The position numbers and the translations under genes are program-made. A stretch of 64,000 nucleotides of DNA. Source: Albifimbria verrucaria. Taxonomy: Eukaryota; Ascomycota; Sordariomycetes; Hypocreales; Stachybotryaceae. Below the pieces are notes generated by a model. It saw only the letters and a list, made by a program, of their open reading frames with translations. It did not search any database and was not told where the DNA came from. This document shows positions 11,745 to 22,849 of the stretch, piece by piece (the stretch's first letter is position 1; each line of letters starts with the position of its first letter). The stretch covers positions 7,006,001 through 7,070,000 of the forward strand of contig JAHREC010000013.1 in the NCBI GenBank assembly GCA_020081605.1, read 5' to 3'.

Positions 11745-14700
11745 AGCGCAATTCTAGGTCCCTTCATAGTCTTCAGTCTAATGTGAGACGAGCGAGCCAT
11801 AATTTATGAGATCTCTTAACTGATGGTCTGTTATCTTCAACACCAACTTGCTATGATGTCGTGGTCTACCCTGTAGCTTGACATGAGTTTGCTTATCATG
11901 GCAATTTGCTTACGATTTCTTGCACCAACGCATCGTAGAATACCTTGTACATATCTAAGACGCCTTAACACTACGGCACACACCCGCAGCTCCCCAGAAT
12001 ATTTTTCTGTTGGGGCAAACCGCAGGTAGAATGAGGTCAGCTAGGAACCTTTCCCGCGTGTGTTTGATTATCTCTCGTTAGCTCTTGAATGGGTTATAAC
12101 TTACACCGCTCTTGCTTTGACGCATGGGCGACTAGACGGTTTTTCGGCCCGGTCATTTCGGTTCCGGCTCAAATCAGCGAAATCACCATGGCGGGCAAGA
12201 CTAAGCAGCCTCCTGTGGCACAGCCAGCCAGGGGTTTGGTACAGTATGAAATAGCTACCAAAGCACAGTCTGGCTGCCAATCTCGCTATCTACGAGCTGA
12301 AATCTAGCGATTAGTGTATCTGAGCCGATTTACGAGGGTCATTGTAGATCACTTCTCAAAGCATCAAGACATGCTTCAGCCCCGTAGCTATTCATGCAAC
12401 CAGCATCACACACCCGTCAAGGACCACGCGGAACATCGAGTCAGACGAGGATGCATTCATTCAAATGGAGAATGGCTACACAAAACATGGACAAGTAAGA
12501 CAGGGCATGGTGTATCAGCCCATAAGAATTATGATTTCTTTAAGCAAAGTTCTTTAACATCACATGAAGGATGTTTGGAACGGTTGGCATGGTCATATGC
12601 AAACGTGTGGCTGTGCAGCAAGCAATATTGTATTTTCTGCGGAAGCGTAACACTTGCCGCCAATCAGTTTGTCAAGCAAGAGCCTGAAACACCAGCTCTG
12701 GGAGATTGACCTTGGCTCAAATTCCCAAGCTACAGGACCAGCGGTGTGATAATGCCAACATACTCAATATCGTGCCAGGTCAGTCATTGATATGATGTAG
12801 CTGAAAATACACGATTTGATCCACGACTTAGTTAGCTATCATGAAATATCTTTGGTGACCCGTGGAGCAGCCAGAGGGCACAACGACTCGCGTATCACAT
12901 TGACGCATGCTTTTCTTATGCCACTATGACTTAATCTATGGTGCTCAATGAAGATGCAGACAAGGTCCCGCGATACCGGGCGGAGAATTGGAGGTGTGAT
13001 TCCCTCTAACTGCTGCTTCTTGGCAATGATATACGAGGTTCCTCATGACAGAAGGGAGACCCAGTTCGGACGTTGGCAAGCATACCCGCGGTGCCAAGAC
13101 TTCGGTGGGTTGCATTGTGACTCAAGGTCAGTGGTAGGAGAATGGAGGAAACTGCCCGTAGATGGGAACCTTCAGTTGGAGTGGGCTGCAGTCATCAACT
13201 CTTTGGGCGTGGTGCATTGTGGGAATTGGATCCCCGAGGCAAGGCAACGCTAGGTGCAGGACGGGAGCTTCCACCCTGGTGCTACCCAGCCTTCATGGAA
13301 AAGCTAGGGCCAGTGGAGTCTGCAAGACAATTTACGTACAGCCTCAAGGCTCTCCGTCGGTATTTTCCCATGGTTGGATGCAGCGTACAAGGGAGCGCCG
13401 CCACACTCGTGGAGCGCTGCACACGTGGTCCGAAATTAGTTAGGGACAAGGTCAGGGTTGACCCTTGCCCGCGGAATACGGCAAGCATCGGTTTCGTGCA
13501 AGGGCCGAATTTCTGATGGTCAGATCGGATGAAGTATGGACTGCATACTAAATCAGACAAGGGACAAAAGTTTTGACCAGGTGTTGGATGCCTGGCGCTA
13601 TAATGCTGTCGAAAGATTCTCTGATGCAGCCAAGGTAAACGATTGTGGGTTCTAGCAAATGTAGACATCACGATTGAACCATCCCTCCCACATTGCCATA
13701 TGTAAAGCTGAAGATCAAGTCATCATTAGACCTACAAGGGAGGCCAATCGTTCAACGGAGCCTGATCAGGACAGTATTCGTCCAAGGCTTACGTGGTCCG
13801 TATTCAATCCTGTCGAACCTTTCGCTTAAGCATGTCTTGGCAACATTCAGCAGGTAGGGGTATGTCGTTTACCGCACAGTGGCCGAAGAATCCGATTTTT
13901 CTCAAAACCTCGTCTATGCCTGTGGCCGGACTTGCACATCCCCGTCATCAAATACGAGTAGGTGAGTCTGGTGACCTGAATGGCTTGGCATGTTGAAGCA
14001 GCCATTTTCAAAGGTACGTGCAGGAAGATGTTCATGTAGTCCCAACAAATCAAGCAAGGCCAGTCTATCAAACCTGCACAGTGTTGCACTTGGCCGAGAC
14101 CCTTCCCATCAGTCAAACAATGGGACCTGTCAAATGCGGGTTCTTCCCTTGCAGCCGATGCACCCGGATCGACAGGCCCACAATGAGCCGCAAAACCCCG
14201 ATAGTTATCAGCCCAACGTTGATTAAACGAGTTGGCTGCAGCGTTCGAAGAGTGTGCTGCTTGATTCAAGTTCACGTAGTAACAAACATGGGATTTGATG
14301 CTGGGAAAGCAAAGACAGGAACTTTTGGCGTTTGACCCTAAGCGCCACCCGCTATTCATTTTCAGCACCAATAGCCAAGCTGCAAGATGACGATGGAGGC
14401 TTTCAGCAAAAGGAAACATGGAGTAAGGCTGACTTGTACGGCAATACATTCGCCCAGTGCTGATGCGATGCTTCCTTATCATCCTGGCTAGTCTATCAAC
14501 ATTCGGCGAATCAGCATCAGTATCGTAGCCTACCTCTTGTTCACAGCCTACAATATTGCTTTGAACATGGTGCAACGTAGTGACGGGTCCTCGGTTCAGC
14601 CCCTTGGCACATAAGTAACAGGAACAGCTTTGATAAGCCTGAAACGATAGTGGCGCTCCCATTTGGGATACCTGCAGAATCTATCGCCGGGCTGCAGATT

Positions 14701-16160
14701 GCTGGGGGCGTGGTTGAAGGAGCCTTCGAGACATAAGGCTTCTAGTTCGACAAGACGTTCCTTGAAGGATTTAGAGGCTAAGTCGGTCCGAAGCACAGCC
14801 TTTGTCAAGGTGTTTTCACATTTTATGCTTGATAATTGAGCCAGAAAGGGACCTCGTAGTCTATAACCTATTTTGTTACCTATTTCGCGAGGTCTCTCGG
14901 GCCGTACTGCCTCGCGTTTCCAAGGTGTATGGTTTGGACATGGCGTTCCGATTGGGTCATGCCCTTGCATGCAAGGAGTAAGCTTGTCAGCATAAGACCA
15001 AGCATGGGATGACTTTTCTTTTTGGGTTTCCACGTGGCATATTTTCCTCGGGGATCCTGCAGCAAGCCTCCCTTGTACCAAGAACGGTTCGCTCAGCCGC
15101 TGCATGGAAGCGATGGCCTAGTGACAATGATTTCGCGCCTAGGATCATCCCTCGGCAAACTATAAAGTCCCAAAAAGTGGCATTATAGGTGCACTCCTGC
15201 TCCACAAGAGTTACAACATCGGTTGACTGCATTGCAGAATAGAAGCAGTTTACATTACCATTTGATCTGAAGGAGGAACCTGATAAATGAGTCTCAAGTT
15301 TCGAGACTGAAGCCATGAAATTCGACGAGAAGAAGTAAAAGATGTGTGAACAGAACACGTCACGGAGCGAGGAGTTAACGAAGGAACCTCGCGTGAGGAA
15401 TTGACCCTAGAAAATTTGATGGTCAGCCAGGATCCTTTAGCCATACCCTTGGTTTCAAGCTTCATATATAGCTTTACTTGTAGTCAGATTAGTAGATAAT
15501 CATTTTCTGGGCTTTGATCGTGAATGCCTGGACACAGCACTGCTAGATGGTGGGACAGTAGTCAACTACTAGGCATGTTAAGATATGCCGTTGAAGTAAC
15601 TTTGATGGGGGCATCAGCCCCTCACCTTTGCGATGCCTTCATAGTTCATAGACACCAAGGCTCACCACAGCTGCCTAATAGGCAGGGGATTGTCAATGTG
15701 CGGGAATGGCTGACCGCAATCTTACACTTCCGGATGCAATGAACCCATGCGTTGGCCCTGTCTCCAATTAAAACGATTTCGCGGTCCTGTGGCTTGATAC
15801 CCGATTCTTCTTCAGCTGCATCGACTAGGTCGTATCGCAGGCAAGCCATGGACATGGATCGCTTGGGCCTTTTGAAAGCTTGCCCGGGCGTCCCGGAGCA
15901 AGTTGGGCAGACCCTCAAGGAAGTCACCCTCCTGAACTTCATTCTCAATGAGGATTCTTTATTCCGGTTGCCTCATTGTTGAGTAAGAGCCAACGGTGGG
16001 GTTGGGCTTGGCACTCATGGTGAAAAAAAGATAAAAGGGAGAGTTTTCCATCTTGTAGCAGTCAGTAACTCGGAAGCACCTCTCTCGGGCATACTACCAG
16101 ACAAACTTGAGCTTGCTTGACTCGGAGTCCTTCAGTTTTGCCTTTCATTTACAGTCCAAG
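11745..16160. other. 4.4 kb without an assignable gene
   Basis: I recognise no protein family here. The longest open frames are minus 13847-14662 (271 codons) and minus 14596-15105 (169 codons). Neither has motifs and their composition is unlike the neighbours (high Cys, His, Ser). Base composition is balanced, not AT-skewed as in RIP-mutated repeats, and I see no terminal repeats. The last several hundred bases serve as the promoter of the bilirubin oxidase gene. Confidence 0.4.
16030..16037 (+). promoter_or_regulatory. TATA-like element of the bilirubin oxidase gene
   Basis: GATAAAAG lies 124 bp upstream of the ATG at 16161, after an A-rich tract. Position and sequence fit a fungal TATA element. 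Confidence 0.4.
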
Positions 16161-18204
16161 ATGTTCAAACACACACTTGGAGCTGCTGCCCTCAGCTTGC
16201 TTTTCAACAGCAATGCTGTCCAGGCAAGCCCTGTCCCCGAGACCTCACCGGCAACTGGACATCTCTTCAAGCGAGTTGCCCAGATCAGCCCACAGTATCC
16301 CATGTTCACAGTACCACTGCCAATTCCTCCTGTTAAGCAGCCCCGCTTGTGAGTGACAGATTTCAAAGTGCAGTCTCTTGGAAAGAATATGCTGACTCTA
16401 TGGATGAAGGACTGTAACCAATCCTGTGAATGGACAAGAGATCTGGTACTATGAGATCGAGATCAAGCCCTTCACTCATCAGGTTTACCCTGACCTTGGA
16501 TCCGCTGATCTGGTCGGGTACGATGGAATGTCTCCTGGCCCTACTTTCCAGGTTCCTCGTGGTAAGACTTCGAGACCATATAAAAAGCGATTTGAAAAAA
16601 AAAAAAAATGAGCGCTAATTAGAGAAACAGGAGTTGAAACAGTTGTCCGCTTCATTAACAATGCTGAGGCTCCTAACTCTGTTCACTTGCACGGATCATT
16701 CTCTCGTGCCGCCTTTGACGGATGGGCAGAGGACATCACCGAGCCTGGCAGCTTCAAAGACTATTACTACCCAAACAGACAGTCTGCCCGTACCCTATGG
16801 TACCACGATCATGCTATGCATATCACTGCTGAGAACGCCTACCGTGGCCAGGCTGGTCTCTACATGCTCACTGACCCAGCCGAAGACGCTCTTAACTTGC
16901 CAAGTGGATATGGCGAGTTCGATATTCCAATGATCCTCACGTCCAAGCAATACACCGCAAACGGCAACTTGGTCACCACTAATGGAGAGCTGAACTCATT
17001 CTGGGGTGATGTAATTCACGTGGTACGTATAAGCAATCTTTTCTATGCCCTGTTATACACTACAACCCCCATCAAACAGTACGACATACTGACAACTGTA
17101 GAATGGTCAACCCTGGCCTTTCAAGAACGTTGAGCCTCGCAAATATCGATTCCGCTTCCTCGATGCTGCAGTTTCTCGCTCTTTCGGCCTTTACTTTGCT
17201 GATACTGATGCTATCGACACTCGCTTGCCCTTCAAGGTTATTGCCTCTGATTCTGGTCTTCTTGAACACCCTGCCGATACCAGCTTGCTGTACATTTCCA
17301 TGGCCGAGCGTTACGAAGTTGTGTTTGACTTCTCCGACTATGCTGGCAAGACTATCGAACTCCGCAACCTGGGTGGTAGCATCGGCGGCATCGGAACAGA
17401 TACCGACTATGATAACACCGACAAGGTCATGCGTTTCGTGGTCGCAGACGACACAACTCAGCCAGATACCTCAGTCGTTCCTGCCAACCTCCGTGATGTT
17501 CCTTTCCCTCTCCCACCACAAACACCCCCGACAGTTCCGCTTTGGCCGCACCGGTCCTACTTGGACTATTAATGGTGTTGCTTTTGCCGATGTTCAAAAT
17601 CGTCTGCTTGCAAACGTACCTGTTGGTACTGTCGAGCGTTGGGAGCTCATCAACGCCGGTAACGGCTGGACGGTATGTTTCCTTCCGAATATGACTAGCT
17701 TTGCTAGAAGTTGAGAAGAATTTCCACTAACACGTCTCAGCACCCTATTCACATCCATCTTGTCGACTTCAAGGTCATTTCTCGTACTTCCGGCAACAAC
17801 GCGCGCACAGTCATGCCATACGAGTCCGGTCTCAAAGATGTTGTCTGGCTTGGTCGCCGCGAAACTGTGGTTGTTGAGGCTCATTACGCGGTAAGTACTG
17901 TTCTCCATGCCAATTTAAAGCTGATTGCTAATATCGGGTAGCCTTTCCTGGTGTCTACATGTTCCATTGCCACAATTTGATTCACGAGGATCACGATATG
18001 ATGGCTGCCTTTAACGCCACCGTCCTGCCAGATTACGGTTATAATGCCACTGTTTTCGTTGACCCTATGGAAGAGCTTTGGCAGGCTCGTCCCTATGAAC
18101 TCGGCGAGTTCCAGGCTCAGAGTGGCCAGTTCAGCGTTCAGGCTGTTACTGAGCGTATCCAGACTATGGCTGAATACAGACCTTACGCCGCAGCTGACGA
18201 GTAG
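16161..18204 (+). CDS. Bilirubin oxidase (multicopper oxidase)
   Basis: Secreted multicopper oxidase that oxidises bilirubin and phenolic substrates while reducing O2 to water. Three cupredoxin domains are visible. Copper ligands: HLHGSF and WYHDHAMH (16687-16820), HPIHIHL (17741-17761), then the HCHNLIHEDHDMM cluster (about 17964-18003) holding the T1 Cys, His and Met. A signal peptide and a propeptide precede the mature chain. Five introns: 16349-16409, 16562-16630, 17023-17101, 17673-17740, 17891-17941. The protein matches my memory of the Myrothecium verrucaria enzyme nearly residue for residue. Exons total 1,716 bases. Three missing bases (near 17504-17511, in the C run 17525-17529, and in CC 17947-17948) bring it to 1,719, giving exactly the known 572 aa. 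So the breaks are very likely assembly errors. Confidence 0.97.
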
Positions 18205-18815
18205 AAACATACCAGATGTTGTATTGATGAAGGAAGCCAGGAAATCTCATGAATAACTTGTATCTATTCCATTCGTGCTACACCATATAGGCCATGACCG
18301 GCAGCTAGACTGTTAGGCTGAGCATCACTTTTACCGCTGATATGGAGACTACATTTGAAGGATAGCACGTGTTGCAAATGCTATACGCTCAAAAAATGAA
18401 TATTCTACTGGTTCTTACTGAATTTTCAAAACCTTGTGAAATGCTTCCATCACATGAAACTCAGCCACTTGCGACAGACTTTATGAATTGCTCTCATCCG
18501 GAACATCACTTGCAATTCGCCAGTTTATTGATGAAGCCTAATTTAGTAATCCAGTTGGTACTTCGAGCCTCACTGTCTTTCCTCAACCACCAGGATCTTG
18601 TGACTACTCTGGGCAGGTACTGAATTTTCATTCATGATTCTAATTGGAGTGAAGACTGCTATTTTACCCTTACTATGTATGTATGTACAAACCAAGTGGT
18701 CCTCTCTGGCCCACATCATGCAAATGGCTTAACTAGTTCATGACCCGTTACCAAACAATGCTTAATTGACCCTGCGCCATATGCTGAACGCATCAAGACT
18801 TGTTTATCGATGCAA

Positions 18816-19291
18816 TTATTCGTAAAATCTCTCGTTCCATTCAAGCTCTAGATGTTCTAGAGGGATGGGCCACAGACTCATAAGTGGACCCTGGATTTGA
18901 GACACGCACTGGGCATGCTCAGAAGGCGGTTTTATCTCCTCAAGACATCCACCTGAAGCGTTCTTCACATTCCGGCAGACTCCCCGTTTGCGTTGCGAGT
19001 ATGTTATGGAATTCTGTTCGGTAGGACCCGTAATGTTGCATCCCTGCATTGGGTGCACCCGGTCTTCTTGTCCATGGCACCAGTCTCGTCTCCCGAGATA
19101 GCGCACTCGTCCGAGGAGTCTTCCGGCAAGTCGATGCAATAGTCATCGAATACAGAAGCAATTGCTTGGAGAGAGCAAGCCTTTTCTGTAGAGTTCTTTG
19201 CAGACGAGGAGGTGGTGCAGCAGGTCTTGTTCAAACGGCCGTCTACGCGGAGACGGGGATCTCCTTGGACAAGGTTGGTTGCTGATGGCAT
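18816..19291 (-). CDS. Possible small cysteine-rich protein (uncertain)
   Basis: A frame opens at the ATG 19291 and runs to 19004. It is rich in Cys, Ser and Asp (CCTTSSS, YCIDLPEDSSDEC, GCTQC). A second frame then continues with N-glycosylation sites and further Cys (GCNITGPTEQNS, VCRNVKNASGGC) to 18816. A single frame break near 19050, of the kind seen in neighbouring genes, would join them. A good TATA element lies 129 bp upstream. No signal peptide and no family recognised. Could be chance open frames. Confidence 0.3.
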
Positions 19292-21281
19292 GTTTGCGAA
19301 GTGTATGGAATTATCCCTTGTGAAGAAAAGATCTAAGTGAGGTACCAATAGGGAATGGTTTTAATGTAAGGCGATTACAAGAGTGAAGGCTTGTAAACAT
19401 TGACGGAGTGAACCTGGAGTTTATATACTGCATGGATCAAGATGGAACCCGAGGGCGGGAAAAAGATAAAAAAGAAAACAGAAAAAAAAAAAAACGTATG
19501 AGCAATCGCTGTGTGACATCCGATATACATGACATCAAGAGTCATGGTAAACTGAAATTTTCACTGACACGGTTCCTGGCCTGAATCGATTGTGGTGAGA
19601 CGAGCGGGAGTATCCGGAACTCCGTCGGTGGCGCCACCTAAACCCGAGATGATCCGACGCGTTAACAGGCCACTCGAGCCGGCGAGTCTTGGCTTGGCTA
19701 CATCACGAAACTCGTCATTTCGGTGGATTTTTTTTTTTTTTTGACTAGTCTTGCTGGCTCCACATATAAACCGTTGAATCGCCGAATAATGGGCTGTAAC
19801 CATGGTTCTGGGTCATCACTAACTATAATTCGATACACACCGGCGAGCCGGCCTGATTCTTTCCACTCGATGGTTAAGAACGTTTGATGTCTACTAGATT
19901 TGGTTCAGGTCCAGGACAAGTACTAATCCATTTCTGACCAGCTTGAGTCAGGCAAAACTCATGTATGGCGTATGGGAGGCCAAGCACGTCCCTAGTAAGT
20001 AGACCAGTGAGTAGATTTGCCAGCTTGCGTCTTGCATCTACCACGTTGTAACGATCATTAGACAGCATTTTGATCTGGTCAGGTGGCGGAGGTTTAGACG
20101 TTAATTCAACCACCGATCCTAGAACCAAGATGCTACAGGTTGTCAATTTTTCCTCTAACATGCATCATAAGACGCATATGGATGTGTATTATATCAATAG
20201 CTTTTACACAACAAGCAAAACACCAGAGCAATCTTAGATTCAAATGTGCAATAACATGTTCATGTCTGAGCGACTGAGCCAAATGAAAAATACAGGAGAG
20301 AATCTGCGTAGCAGAACTTCCACCCCTGGCTTTCCTCGAGTCAATATCCACTCCAAGGTAGCATATGATTTATCTCGCGGCAAAAATACACCACATGTTT
20401 GCTGAAGCCTGACATACATGACCGACCATCGCTTTCGCGCCTACCACCTTGAATCATGCCCTGCTTAATCTTGGCATGCTCTAGCCTGCTCGGGCACATG
20501 CAACCCTGACGGTGACCCCACACCGAGTAGAACATAGCCAAGCTCGTTAGACATCAAATGAAGAAACGGAGAAATTAAACCCGATCCTGAATGAGATACC
20601 CCGTGAAGACACATGATATGTGCAATAATTTATAACTCTTCTCTCCTCATTCCGTCTGACCCAAGAACTGGTGACCAAACTTCCATGCCCGAAGAGCGAT
20701 GTAACGTCTCCTCTACCGTGACTGGGTCCCGTGGTAAACTTTATAAAGATGAAACGTGAAATTATATCCTTAATTCAGTGTTCGGATATCAACGAAGGGT
20801 TAGGACATTTCGGCCGCAAAACGTGATGAAGCTTAATGACTCTTAATTGACCAAACCTGGCACTTGACTGATATTAACACCCGTGGATTAGTCTCATGCG
20901 GAAAATACCCTGGCAAGGATCGTAGGAGAACTCCCCGGTCGATAGAATGTAGTCGTTTCCAGGAAAGCCTTGGCAATTATATGGCAAAGGTGCTGATCCG
21001 TTTAAAAGCCTCTCAAGGTCATGCATTCTCTACTGTTTAATTTTCTTGCTTGGTTGCTTCGACCTCATCAAAGCATAAATTCAATCGCTAGCTAGTCCTT
21101 TGACGTAAAGGAAAACTCGGCATAGCTTTCGCGATCAAGCATATACGAATTTCCTGTTGAAAGTTCTCAGAGTACACTTACACTCTCTTTCTGATATTCA
21201 CATCATCACTGTCAAGCTCTTGACGGAACACCTGTTATTCGATACTCCTTAAACACTCCAAATCTCATTCATCCTCTTAAA
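19292..21281. other. Mostly unassigned; GH16 promoter at right end
   Basis: Holds A and T homopolymers (19480s, 19729-19743). A minus-strand open stretch (about 19874-20161) has a protein-like composition but no recognisable family. The 300 bp before 21282 is the presumed GH16 promoter, pyrimidine-rich near 21180-21280. 18205-18815 is likewise empty. Confidence 0.4.
19420..19427 (-). promoter_or_regulatory. TATA box for a minus-strand transcript
   Basis: Reads GTATATAAAC on the minus strand, 129 bp upstream of the ATG at 19291. This is a clean TATA element and the main support for that small gene. Confidence 0.45.
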
Positions 21282-22166
21282 ATGGGCTTTAAAAGATTGG
21301 TCCCCGTCGTAACGATGGGTGTTGCTGTTATTCAGGCCGCCGTGCCAACTATTCCGGGGTTCAGCCTCACTTGGAGTGACGATTTTATTGGATCTGTCAA
21401 CTCCCTTCCAAGTACTTCAAACTGGATTATCGATAGTGGCACATCATATCCAGGTGGACCTGCGAATTGGGGTACTGGAGAGATACAAGTATATACTAGC
21501 AATTCTCGGAATCTCCGACTTAACGGCAACGGCATTCTTCAAATTACTGCGCTAAAAGATTCCAATGGTGGCTGGACATCTGCCCGCATAGAGACACAAA
21601 GATCCGACTTCCTTTGCCGTCCTGGTGGTCGTATGCGCATTCAGGCTAGTTTAAGCTTGCCCGCTCTTGGTGGTAATGCTATTGGCTACTGGCCTGCCTT
21701 TTGACTCTTGGAAGTAGTTATCGGGGTAACTACTGGAATTGGCCGGCTGTGGGCGAGTTTGACATGATGGAGAATGTCAATGGTATAAATCGTGTCTGGG
21801 GTGTCTTGCACTGCGGCGTCAACCCAGGTGGACCTTGCCGTGAGACGGATGGGTTGGTCAACTGAGCGTGATGGTGGAAACCCCTCTTCAGGGCAATTTC
21901 CACACCTACACTTTTGAAGTTGACCGCACCCAGTCACTGGAGGCTATACGCTGGTACCTCGATGGTACACTATACTGGCAGATCGTTTCTACTGACGTTC
22001 CATCTGATGTTTGGGCCCAGGCCATTCATAACCCTCATTTCATTTTGCTCAACTTGGCCATTGGAGGAGCTTTCCTAATAACAATTACGGTAGTGCCACA
22101 CCTCTACCAACTACGGCATCTGGTGGTCAACTTCAAGCTGAATACATCGCTGTATATAACTCTTGA
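21282..22166 (+). CDS. GH16 endo-beta-1,3(4)-glucanase-like enzyme
   Basis: Secreted laminarinase-type glycoside hydrolase cutting beta-1,3-linked glucans. Signal peptide MGFKRLVPVVTMGVAVIQAA, then SLTWSDDF, ANWGTGEIQVYT, the catalytic GEFDMMENVNG (E-x-D-x-x-E, about 21749-21781) and FHTYTFEVDR, RWYLDGTLYW. The C-terminus QLQAEYIAVYN is typical of the family. No introns evident. Frame breaks at 21699-21703 (TTTTG, missing G), near 21860-21890 and at about 22068-22072 (missing C). All lie between conserved blocks that continue in another frame, so the gene is likely intact in vivo. Length about 295 aa, normal for the catalytic domain alone. Confidence 0.87.
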
Positions 22167-22849
22167 ATGAATCTAGATCTGGTCACATCCTGAACGGTTG
22201 GGAAGATTCACGGTATCTTGAGTATATACTCCAAGTAGAACTTTCATAATTCCATTCCTATTGATCTAATTTTGAGATTGAGCTGCCTTTGATTCGCAGA
22301 GCCGTGTGTCTTGATTCAAAAATAAAAAGACAAAGACTCAATAAAAAGATTGAGATGATCCTAAAGAGTAAAACAGAACCAGGGGTTTGGGACTCCGTAA
22401 CACATATGTAAGATAAATCAAGACTTAGCATATCACTCTGACAACCCAACCCAACTATGGTGCCATTAGACTATATCACAAAACCTTGCCACTAATGTAG
22501 GCTGAAGTCGAATCTGAAATGAACTTTCTTGCTGGCCAGTTGGTGACGTAGCCTATATTCAGCATGAAAACTCATATAAATCTCTCAAGTTTATGTCTTG
22601 GCCCCTCAAGGAGTGAAAGATCATCGTTTCCTGCATAAGGAAGGTTTCCGGCAACAGAAGGTCCGACATCGTTCAAACCAGATCCCCGCAAAATACGGCA
22701 AATACCAGGTTCCCGCCTGGACCTTCAACATAAAAGGCATGCTTGGAGGGTATCGAATTATTTTTTATGATCCAGCAAAGCTTTGGTACCCATAAATTAA
22801 ATCCAAACAATTCTGTGAATTTTAGAGCATTGAATTCCTGACCTTAATC
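22167..22849. other. Intergenic, no gene seen
   Basis: 683 bp of AT-rich sequence between the GH16 stop and the next gene; presumed terminator and promoter sequence. No coding signal. Confidence 0.45.

Noticed and set aside
12060..12709. Several overlapping 60-130 codon frames after the MFS gene
   Set aside because: No conserved block, no intron signals linking them, no start context.
13282..13671. 129-codon minus-strand open frame
   Set aside because: Mirrors an overlapping plus-strand frame; composition non-protein-like and no homology recognised.
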